Part shown: positions 20,823 through 28,498 of the stretch, one piece after another | How positions within the stretch are numbered: the first letter of the stretch is position 1 | Layout: every line of letters starts with the position of its first letter | Program-made: the position numbers and the translations under genes | Assembly: GCF_026262505.1 (NCBI RefSeq) | Contig: NC_067203.1 | Location: forward strand, 18,023,411-18,087,410 | From: Trichomonas vaginalis G3 | Lineage: Eukaryota > Parabasalia > Trichomonadida > Trichomonadidae | DNA length: 64,000 nt | Direction of reading: 5' to 3' | Notes under the pieces: generated by a model | Database searches by the model: none | What the model was told of the DNA's origin: nothing | The model's input: the letters and a program-made list of their open reading frames with translations, nothing else

Positions 20823-21641
20823 ATGAATTTTACAAAACCACCGTTACCGTTCTTTGGAAATAAGAGTAGATGTAAAGATATTATATTGAGAGAACTTAAG
20901 AAACTACCGAATGGTCTAACATTTGTAGATTTGTTCGGTGGAAGTTTCTATATATCCCATTTATGTCATACAATATTCCCAGACTCAAAGATTATATGCA
21001 ATGACTTCGACAACTATATGGACCGTCTCAAACATATACCAGACACAAACAATATATTGAAAGAGTTAAAAGAAAAGATACCTATAGGTAAGATGGAACG
21101 TATACCATTAGATAAGAAAAATATTGTGAGAGAGGTTTTGAAAAAAGCAGAATATATAGACTGGGATAGTATATCTGCTAGACTATTATATAGTGGTGCT
21201 ATAAGAGTTCATGACATTGAAACACTTATGTTAAAAGTTTTATATCTTAACTATACAAATGTTTTCAAAGAGGACATAGAAAAATATATTGAGGGTATAG
21301 AGTTTGTGAGATGTCATTGGACAGAGTTGTATGAAAAATATAAAGACAAGGAAAATGTTTTCTTTATAGTGGACCCGCCGTTCTATAACACATGGGATTT
21401 TCAATACCAAGTAGACTGGACTTTGAGAGACTCTTTAGAAACTTTAGACGTTTTACATAACTGTCCATGTTTTTACTTTACATCCGATAAAAGTGGTTTG
21501 GAAAGTGTCATGAAATGGCTAGAAGATATAAACGACTATGAGTTTAGATATGACAAGATAGAATATGAGAGAGGTCCTATAAACCGGAGAAAGTGTCACA
21601 ATAAAGAAATTTTATTAGTAAGTAAATGTGGTTTGAAATAG
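20823..21641 (+). CDS. Dam-like DNA N6-adenine methyltransferase, 272 aa (element B)
   Basis: Class D12/Dam-type architecture is visible: LPFFGNKSRCKDIIL near residue 8 (the PF..G.K..R motif), FVDLFGGS near 37 (AdoMet-binding FxGG type), ICNDFD near 58, and FFIVDPPFYNTW near 180 (DPPY-type catalytic motif, here DPPF). The length is normal for Dam. It would transfer a methyl group from AdoMet to adenine in DNA, probably GATC-like sites, though specificity cannot be read here. N6-methyladenine is the known DNA methylation of T. vaginalis, and Maverick-borne methyltransferases have been linked to it. CATTTTTATT precedes the start. Confidence 0.85.
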   Translation: MNFTKPPLPFFGNKSRCKDIILRELKKLPNGLTFVDLFGGSFYISHLCHTIFPDSKIICNDFDNYMDRLKHIPDTNNILKELKEKIPIGKMERIPLDKKNIVREVLKKAEYIDWDSISARLLYSGAIRVHDIETLMLKVLYLNYTNVFKEDIEKYIEGIEFVRCHWTELYEKYKDKENVFFIVDPPFYNTWDFQYQVDWTLRDSLETLDVLHNCPCFYFTSDKSGLESVMKWLEDINDYEFRYDKIEYERGPINRRKCHNKEILLVSKCGLK

Positions 21642-21757
21642 GACTACTTGTTTTAGGTTTTTTCCATTGTGTCATTTATTTATTTGACGTGGCAGAAAAG
21701 TACAGAGAATATGAAGATGAACCAATGCCTGCAAATGTTCAGTATATGTACTCGTAA
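21626..21757 (+). CDS. Small single-pass membrane protein, 43 aa
   Basis: It overlaps the last codons of the methyltransferase gene in another frame. It starts at the ATG in AAATGTGG. Residues 2-19 (WFEIGLLVLGFFHCVIYL) form one hydrophobic helix, followed by an acidic tail. Small membrane proteins are common in such elements; the function is unknown. Confidence 0.5.
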   Translation: MWFEIGLLVLGFFHCVIYLFDVAEKYREYEDEPMPANVQYMYS

Positions 21758-21780
21758 GAGATATTTTTATCTAATATTAA

Positions 21781-22143
21781 ATGGACGCACAGAACTTAGC
21801 GAATGCACAGCAACCTGGACAACCAAACCCAGAGAATATTCCAAATGAAGTTAGAATACAAACTGCATTGGCAAACTATGGTCAAGTGCCAACAGATGTA
21901 CAAATGCAAACTGCCATGTCAAATGACGCTGCGTTAGGTTTGCCACCATGGTATGCAAATATGAGATGGAAAGAGTTTTATACAAACCCTGAAGTGGGAT
22001 ATAAACAACTTTATGCAGATGACGCGAACACAGGAGTTGACCCAGAATATGTTTTCTACCAGAGGAGAAACAGAATGTATGAGCTCCAGTTAAAGAATGC
22101 TATGGAACTCAACAGGAAACGCAAAAGACTAGGCGGACATTAG
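21781..22143 (+). CDS. Small virion-like protein, 120 aa
   Basis: An Asn/Gln/Pro-rich N-terminus contains two similar segments (EVRIQTALANYGQ and DVQMQTAMSND). The C-terminus is basic (NRKRKRLGGH). ATATTTTTATC precedes the start. It is unrecognised, but size, composition and neighbours suggest a structural component. Confidence 0.55.
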   Translation: MDAQNLANAQQPGQPNPENIPNEVRIQTALANYGQVPTDVQMQTAMSNDAALGLPPWYANMRWKEFYTNPEVGYKQLYADDANTGVDPEYVFYQRRNRMYELQLKNAMELNRKRKRLGGH

Positions 22144-22160
22144 ATTTTTACACGTAGTAA

Positions 22161-22403
22161 ATGGGTTTCTTCAGTAGTATTGGAAACTTCTTCAGAAGAG
22201 TTGGAAGAGGTATATGGAATGGAATAAAATCTGTCGGAAGAGGAATTTGGAACGGTGTCAAAAATATTGGTAAAAGAGTAGGTCAGTTTGTTGGTATTAT
22301 ACCTAAAGACCCTGAACCAGAAGAACAAGCTCCTGTTATACAACAGCCTGAACCTGCACCACAGTCTAGTTGGCAACCAAATCCAACACCTCAACCGTAT
22401 TAA
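22161..22403 (+). CDS. pVI-like amphipathic small protein, 80 aa
   Basis: The first 48 residues are an amphipathic glycine-rich helix with repeated GRGIWNGxKS units (FFRRVGRGIWNGIKSVGRG), then a Pro/Glu/Gln tail. Similar glycine-rich amphipathic proteins start at 48897 and 45940. In adenovirus-like elements proteins of this type act on membranes or fill the capsid. That role is inferred from composition only. Confidence 0.5.
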   Translation: MGFFSSIGNFFRRVGRGIWNGIKSVGRGIWNGVKNIGKRVGQFVGIIPKDPEPEEQAPVIQQPEPAPQSSWQPNPTPQPY

Positions 22404-22415
22404 AAAATTATATTT

Positions 22416-23255
22416 TTATCGTTCGAAGTAGTTGTATATGAAACTAAGTTCTAAGTAAAACGCATGGTATAATGGAATTATTCTTTTTCTTCCATCTGTA
22501 GTAAACCATACTTGAAAGTCTGAAATACTTCCACTTGGTGGTTCGTATAACTTTGTAGGTTTTTCGTAAAAGTCATTTGCCAAGCATAAGAAAGAGTTTT
22601 GCGCACCAGAAAATGAAGCATGAACAATAATAGCATCTTGGTCGAAAATATTTTCATATGTTCCATTAGGGTTTTCGACTTCATAATAGTCCGGGTATAC
22701 TGGATATTCTGCAGGCTGATTTAACATCCTCATAAATCTATACCATGCCAAGTTGTTATATTTTGTAGAAATATAAACGTTTTCTCCAAGGTCTTCTATT
22801 TTATTGATTTTAACAGTTGCATTTTTCCTGTCATAAATAATATCGAGATGGTATTCTCCTTCGTCAATGTTATACTGGTTTGCATATTCGATATAGATAT
22901 CGTTTATTTTTTCTTGAAAAGCTTGAAGAGTTGTTTCTAAATTTATAAGCAAACTAACTTGTAAAAGTTTTCCCTGTTCAAATTTCTCATACATACGTTT
23001 TTCTTTGTTATAGTATCGAACTTCAAACCGACCGTAAATGGGAAACCATGTATGGCTTCTGAAATGAACTTCATTCTACGAAAGCCAATAGCTTTTGTGA
23101 CGGATGGGTCTCTTAACCATCTTAATGGGTAGTCAAAACGATAGCCTTCATGCTTTACGGTATCTGTCTCAAACTTTTGACCGACATTAGTAAAAAGTTC
23201 ATCTAATGGTTTAGTTGTAGCAACTCTAGAATTTTCTTTTTTCTATTGGAAGCAT
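22416..23255 (-). pseudogene. Penton-like minor capsid protein, family 2 (element B, frameshifted)
   Basis: The long intact part (22416-22994) covers the C-terminal two thirds. The N-terminal part continues upstream to the ATG at 23255 with an indel near 23235 and one near 23027; at the latter, the copy at 60.95 kb has one more T and stays in frame. Family marks are YRFDYPLRWL...KAIGFRRM near the N-terminus and ISDFQVWFTTDG...IIPLY..FYLEL at the C-terminus. These align with 27581-28438, 44860-45741 and 52397-53258. The C-terminal strand pattern suits a single jelly roll. Confidence 0.65.
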
Positions 23256-23273
23256 ATTTTATCTATAATAAAA
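23256..23273. promoter_or_regulatory. 18-bp shared divergent promoter of penton-like and fibre genes
   Basis: ATTTTATCTATAATAAAA is the entire spacer between start codons at 23255 (minus) and 23274 (plus). Confidence 0.55.
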
Positions 23274-23769
23274 ATGTCAAATGAAACAGCGTCTATGAGA
23301 GAAATACAACACAACCGACAACTCATTATGCAAGCTCTAAATAAGAACACAACAAACTTTTCAAACTATTCTAAGATATCTGAGTCATTGAAAGAAGGAA
23401 ACTTAAAACTGACATTAAACCCAATGACAGATGAGTTTCTGTTTCAAGACAAGAAGAACAATACTGTCTGTATAAATCCAACAAAAGGAACTTTAAACGA
23501 GAAACCTATAAATGAACTTCTTTTGAAAGCAGATGTTGACAACAAAGCTGACAAAGAATATGTCATTGAAAAAGTTCAAGAAGAACATGACAGAGCAGAT
23601 GCAACATATGCAACAAAAGAGGATGTTGAAAATAAAGCTGACAAAGAAACTGTAGATATGTTGGCACAAACGGTTTCAAGTCATACCAGAGGTTTAATGG
23701 AAGATAGTGTCCATTTGCAAAGACTTGACATAGATGTTTCAAATAAAGCCGACAAAAATCATACACATA
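23274..23769 (+). pseudogene. Phage-type fibre protein, 5' part (element B), split by element C
   Basis: This encodes about 165 residues: an N-terminal virion-anchor-like region, then coiled-coil modules with NKADKE and ADKNHTH. The frame stops making sense exactly at the C insertion. It resumes at 47142 with ISDVNELQEKLDDKADKE, the same module that occurs uninterrupted later in the gene at about 47400. So this is one gene split by C. Confidence 0.8.
23764..23769. repeat. Target site duplication of element C, left copy
   Basis: CACATA directly precedes the AG start of the left terminal inverted repeat and recurs at 47136-47141. Six base pairs is the length Mavericks generate. Confidence 0.9.
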
Positions 23770-24456
23770 AGTTAGTATACCTAAGTCGTGTACTGTGGCA
23801 CTGCGCGCCTCCGTACACAACTTAGCGGTTTTGACACTTTACGAAATCATTAACATATATATTTTTACAACACAAACGACAACACTAACTTAACATTAAA
23901 TATTTACAAAGCCGCCAACCACTTCACTAACGAATTCACTAACGTTTTCACAAACGACTTCACTAATGTAAAAAATAAACGTTCTCACTTACAAAAGTAT
24001 TGCAACTCCTCCCATTGCTGTGCTTCACATAACAGCTCATAATCTTCTGACTCACTTTCTTCTTCATATAGGTCAAAATCACTGTCAAAATGAATGTTAG
24101 TAAGTTTTGACAAAGCTAATGAAACACGTTTACCGTTTGTATCGTATGCTTGTATAAACTTTCCATTCTTCATTCCTTCATAAACGCTCAAACTAACTTT
24201 ACCCTTTCTCCCTCGTATCTGATAGAATGTATTTTCACGAGGAACGAAGAACAAATTCTTGAACTCATGACCGTTGTAGTTTGTTATCTCAATAGTTTTC
24301 GTCATTTACATCCAAATAAAATAAAAAATAAACTTAAAAATTAATGATATCACCACCCGCTCACGTATGAAAACATAGCACAAAAATAAATTTAGGTGAA
24401 GTGGTGAGATCTCACCTTTTTTACCTCTTTTTACCTTGAATTCATTGCTTTATAAC
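23770..24456 (+). repeat. Left terminal inverted repeat of element C
   Basis: It matches the inverse of 46441-47135 with a few substitutions and a small indel near the inner end. It includes a terminal hairpin at 23781-23825, a 106-codon gene, and a GGTGAGATCTCACC palindrome at 24403-24416. Confidence 0.9.
23985..24305 (-). CDS. TIR-encoded 106-aa protein, left copy
   Basis: The encoded protein is identical to that of 46600-46920 in the right repeat. A basic beta-type segment (NTFYQIRGRKGKVSLSVYEG) is followed by an acidic tail (DLYEEESESEDYELL). TTTTTTATTTTATTTGG precedes the start. No family is recognised. The segment FYQIRGRKGKVSL resembles FYVHTMKDGRVQFRK in the next gene, suggesting a small related family. 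Confidence 0.7.
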   Translation of the reverse strand: MTKTIEITNYNGHEFKNLFFVPRENTFYQIRGRKGKVSLSVYEGMKNGKFIQAYDTNGKRVSLALSKLTNIHFDSDFDLYEEESESEDYELLCEAQQWEELQYFCK

Positions 24457-24686
24457 TCTCTTCCTTTCTCCAACTCTTCTAACTTCTTCTTAAGTTCAGC
24501 AATGTTGTCCTCATGAAGTTTAATCTTTCTCAAAATTCCTTCTCTATCTAATGGTTGCTTTATCTTTCTAAACTGAACTCTACCATCCTTCATAGTATGA
24601 ACGTAAAAACCTTCTGGAATAATTCCTGATTTAATGTATTCTACCAAAAACTTTTGTTTCATTGCTTCAGTGACTTTAGTCGTCAT
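24450..24686 (-). CDS. Hypothetical small protein, 78 aa (element C)
   Basis: The start is the ATG at 24686, preceded by CATTTTTATTTGATTG. GFYVHTMKDGRVQFRKIKQPL resembles FYYVSQSKDGKIYVRKRKVPL of the gene at 26825-27258, so the two are probably paralogues. The C-terminus is a short Lys/Glu coiled coil. The stop lies within the TIR. Confidence 0.6.
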   Translation of the reverse strand: MTTKVTEAMKQKFLVEYIKSGIIPEGFYVHTMKDGRVQFRKIKQPLDREGILRKIKLHEDNIAELKKKLEELEKGREL

Positions 24687-24734
24687 TTCAATCAAATAAA
24701 AATGTTCAAATAAAATAAAAATAACGTTATTTTT

Positions 24735-25194
24735 TCAGTAAGGAAACGCAGGAGTTTTACGATTTATTTGAGGAGTAGGTTCTGGTTTAAATGTTGGAGT
24801 CGGTTTAGGAGTTGACTTTTGAACAGGAGTTTGTACTTCCATAGGTTCAGGAGTCATTGAAGGTTTTGCTTGTGAAGGCGTTGGTTTTGACGAAGGTGTT
24901 GGAGTTTGTTTAACTTCAGCTACTTCAGTATTATTTATAACATTTGCTTTATTTCTTTTCAACATCATAACTGCTCCTGCTGTAGCTAGCAAACCTAGTG
25001 GGAGACCATATCTTATATAAGGACTTGACCAAATGCTATTTTTGAACAGGAGCTGGTGGAACACCTAACCTTGGTGAAACTGCTCTTTGCCATTGTGCAG
25101 CTCGTAAGAAATATTCAATAGGTGCTCCATAATCGTTTGGTAAAGTTTGTTTCACAGATGGTGAAGGTTCACGAGAGCTTGATGAAGAACTCAT
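24735..25194 (-). pseudogene. Membrane-anchored proline-rich protein (element C, one frameshift)
   Basis: The gene starts at 25194 with a Ser-rich N-terminus. It shifts frame at an A5 run near 25042 and continues with one transmembrane helix (YGLPLGLLATAGAVMML) and a long Pro/Thr/Lys tail with PTP repeats. Removing one A would restore one frame of about 150 codons. The layout suggests a virion or host-membrane protein; the function is unknown. Confidence 0.55.
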
Positions 25195-25224
25195 TTATAA
25201 GCTTTAAAAATAAACGTTCATCCT

Positions 25225-26797
25225 TTATTCCTCACTGTCGTCAGTTGCTAAGTTATAGTCGTCAAGTCTTATTATTGGTATGCCTGACTGTCTTACTTGT
25301 ATTGCAAAGCAACAATCCCTCATAAATCCAATAAGTGGCTTTGGTACATTTTCAGTTGCTAGTTCAATAGGTCCTTTAACAGACAATTTGTATGTTATTG
25401 GAGCAGTAGATGTTTGACCTTGCTGGAAGCAAAAGTCCACTTCTGTTGGAAAACCACATAAGAAATGTGTGTTGTCATAGCTATCCCATTTATGTTCCAC
25501 ACTACCATCATCCACCAATGACCTCATAACATCTTCATTAAATCCTATCATATCATTGTTTGTATTGCAAGCGTTCGCAACCATTTCATAAAATACAGGT
25601 CCATATGATTTTTCAGGTTCTGCAGGCATATTTCCATAAGCTCCCATGGAAAGCTGAAGATATTTAAACTTAGGGTTCTCAAAATTAACATAATAGTTGT
25701 CTTTCTTTCTAAATAGTGCCCAAATACTTTTAACATTAATAGGCGTATAAGCTGCTGTAAATGTTGCACTTGAACTATCTGTATTCTTTGAGAATGAACC
25801 GTCCATAGGAATCCAATCCATAACTTTAACAGGAAAACATAAAGCCTCGTTTGTATAATGTTCTACAAGTTCTGTATAAATGTTAGGGTCTAAAGAGAAT
25901 GACTTTGGATGAATGAAACATTCATTAAAATCCATCTTTGTTCGAAATAGTTGCTGGGTTACAGTTGTAATAGTAACTGTTCCACTAGCTTCTATTGCCT
26001 TCGTTATCATAGTGAATGGTTCATTCCATGGAACAAATTTATTTGTCGGTGGATTTGAATCTGAAGCAAATGCAACTTTAAGAGTTGGATTGAAAGCAAT
26101 GATATCATTTACAGATATAGATGTGCATTGTAAGGCGTCGCTACTGAACTTTACTTTAAGCTGAATGTTTCCTGCAAAAGCTGGAATAAATCGAATAGCT
26201 TCTAATGGAAGGAATCTTCTAACAGGAATTCTTAAACGAAGCTTAAAATCAAATGATTTTCCTGCTGTAATTGGACCACTAACAATTTGTCCTGTTCTGC
26301 ATGTTCCCGAATGACTCCATACATCTTCATGTCGAGTCTTTGAGAAAACATCTACTTTCTTTATTTGTTCGGTAGTTTGTGAGTTTGAAGTTATATATGC
26401 TTCTTCTCTTGCGTTGTCTTGAGAATATACGATACGACCATTTGCAAGGATTTGATATCCAGCAACTGCATAGAAAGCGTCATCGAAACCAATCCAAAAT
26501 CCTGGTGTTTTTTTTATTGGAACCTGAACCAATTTCTTTATCTGCAATAAATTGACCTTCCATTTTATACGTAATGAATGTATTGTAAAGGTCCAACATA
26601 TTTTCACCAGGAGGTGAGAGATTGAATGTTACCCATGTGTTATCTTTAGCAGTTCCAGGTTGTGATGGAATCTTTGCGTCAGAATATTTTCTATTAGTGT
26701 CACCAATTTGAACTGCATTGTCTATGATATCGAAATATGAGCGAATCTGATGAATATGCTCTGCTGGAGTAAATTCGTTTAGCTGTTCGTTCTGCAT
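25225..26797 (-). pseudogene. Major capsid protein, double jelly-roll type (element C; one frameshift)
   Basis: The N-terminal 100 residues start at 26797 (NEFTPAEHIHQIRSYFDIID...). A run of eight A near 26514 shifts the frame. The remaining 420 or so residues continue from there, covering FKLRLRIPVRRFLPLEAIRFIP, AFAGNIQLKVKF and a second strand-rich half. About 520 codons in all fits a Polinton capsid protein. It aligns with the broken capsid gene of element A. ATATTTTTATCTGAAG precedes the start. The single indel in a homopolymer may be a sequencing error, a true mutation or, less likely, programmed slippage. Confidence 0.75.
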
Positions 26798-26824
26798 GTA
26801 TTTACTTCAGATAAAAATATCTAT

Positions 26825-27258
26825 TTACTTCATTATTCTCACTCTTCTTCTTGGTATTCGTGGTGGAAGTTGTTTCTTGACATTTTCAATGAACTGTACA
26901 TTCTCTTTTGTCTCAACTTCTTTCACTGGCGGGTCAGGGTTCTTTGACTCGGTTTGTTTTTCAATGAAATTCACGAACTTTGCAATAAGCTCTTGGTTCG
27001 TTATTGAAAGTACATCTGGCTTCTTTTCTTCTGTTCTATTGACTTTTCAGTTTGAACAGAAGGTTTTATATGGGCTTCGTGGACTTCACCCTTGCCATGC
27101 ACCTTAATGTTGTCGCTCTCTGCATTCGCTAATGGAACCTTTCTTTTTCTTACGTATATTTTACCATCTTTACTCTGACTTACGTAATAGAAAGGATGTT
27201 GTATTCCTCTTGCGTCATTTAATATAATAGACTCTCGCTCTGATTTTGACAAGCTCAT
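26825..27258 (-). pseudogene. Hypothetical protein (element C, one frameshift)
   Basis: It starts at 27258 with a basic segment FYYVSQSKDGKIYVRKRKVPL related to the gene at 24450-24686. The frame shifts near 27035 and continues to a basic C-terminus (PPRIPRRRVRIMK) ending at 26825. Function unknown. Confidence 0.5.
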
Positions 27259-27303
27259 TTTACATCGGTTAAAGTTTTAATTTAGTTTTTTATCTGCAGT
27301 CAA

Positions 27304-27556
27304 ATGACTCAGACAAGCCCTACGGACAAGACCCAAGGTCATAGATGTTGAAGCATTGAAGAAAGAAATTCGCGAGCAAATTTTATCCGAACTGAAGGAA
27401 CAAAAACAAGAACAAAAGCCAGAGAGACCAAAGAGAAAACTTAGTGAAAAACAACTAGCTGCATTAGCTGCTGGAAGACAGAAGAACCCACGTTTGCTGG
27501 CGAAAAAAGCTAGAGAAGAAGCAAAAGCTAAAGAAGCTGAAGCAAAGAAAGAGTAA
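27304..27556 (+). pseudogene. Small Lys/Glu-rich helical protein (element C, one frameshift)
   Basis: The likely start is the ATG at 27304, after TTTTTTATCTGCAG. One indel near 27340 separates the first dozen codons from the 66-codon charged helix (KLSEKQLAALAAGRQKN). The latter resembles small DNA- or RNA-binding virion peptides. Function unknown. Confidence 0.5.
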
Positions 27557-27580
27557 ATGGTTTATTTTTATCCGAATTAA

Positions 27581-28438
27581 ATGTATAGACAAATACCTTT
27601 AACTGTTGCGTTCAGTAGTGAAAACCCTGACGTCAAAATAAAGGGGAACAGAGTAACGTTTAAGTTTCCAACAGACTGGATTGTGAACATAAATGAAGAG
27701 AAGTACATTGGCATAACATCTATGTATATAACACGTGCTTTCAGAAAGGTTGACTTTATACTTCAAGTCGAGATAGAAAATGACGAACAGTCTTTAAGCG
27801 CCCAAAACATTCACATATACAAATACTTTAAAGACGATACAACATTGCAACAATGTATGATTTCATTTAATGAGATGTTCGAGAAAAAGTTCAACATTGA
27901 AGTACAAACTTTACAGCCTTTACGTGAGTTTCTTGCACAACTGAAAGAAGAAGGTAGTCAGCCACAACTTATAGACTTTCATTATGAATTTAATGAAAAT
28001 GAAATGGAAACTCATGACTGTCAATTCATTGTATTCTCACCATTCAATGAAGTCGCTAAAAAGAAAGAAAATCCATTACGTATAAGATTTCAAATCTCCG
28101 AACCAAGTGATGATTTTAAGAATGTTTTCAATTATGATGCAATGCTTCCGAGGAAAAATGAATTTTCAAAGATTGTAACACCTGGCATTTGGGATAGAAA
28201 GCAAGCAATACTTTACTCTAATATAGCCAAAGGCGTTGAAAATGAGTTCATTGGTCATACAAGAACTTCACCACTTCCTAACCCTAAATACTATAAATTA
28301 ACTGGCTTCAATCGTGAGTTTTGGATAGACATGTACTCCACTCATGACCATAAATGTCCAGTGTTCTTGCCTCCAGATGGGAAGGACTGTCTCTACATTG
28401 AAGCACAACTCTTAAACTCTACCATCGCAGTATTGTAA
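27581..28438 (+). CDS. Penton-like minor capsid protein, family 2, copy 1 of element C (285 aa)
   Basis: The frame is intact. The order of conserved blocks matches 44860-45741: an N-terminal FKFPTDWIV...KYIGITSMYI block, a central FNEMFEKKFNIE helix, and a C-terminal FLPPDGKDCLYIEAQLL strand pair (LPKDGKDGLIIEMILI in the paralogue). These blocks and its small size suggest a single jelly-roll vertex protein. TTTATTTTTATCCG precedes the start. Confidence 0.65.
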   Translation: MYRQIPLTVAFSSENPDVKIKGNRVTFKFPTDWIVNINEEKYIGITSMYITRAFRKVDFILQVEIENDEQSLSAQNIHIYKYFKDDTTLQQCMISFNEMFEKKFNIEVQTLQPLREFLAQLKEEGSQPQLIDFHYEFNENEMETHDCQFIVFSPFNEVAKKKENPLRIRFQISEPSDDFKNVFNYDAMLPRKNEFSKIVTPGIWDRKQAILYSNIAKGVENEFIGHTRTSPLPNPKYYKLTGFNREFWIDMYSTHDHKCPVFLPPDGKDCLYIEAQLLNSTIAVL

Positions 28439-28498
28439 AATCTACGCTAGCTTTATTTTTATCACGAATGACCTCATTGCTGACAAAAATAAATGACC

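Noticed and set aside
26505-26525. Programmed frameshift in the A8 run of the capsid gene
   Set aside because: No downstream structure or conserved slippery site is evident, and many unrelated genes here have similar homopolymer indels. Mutation or sequencing error is simpler.
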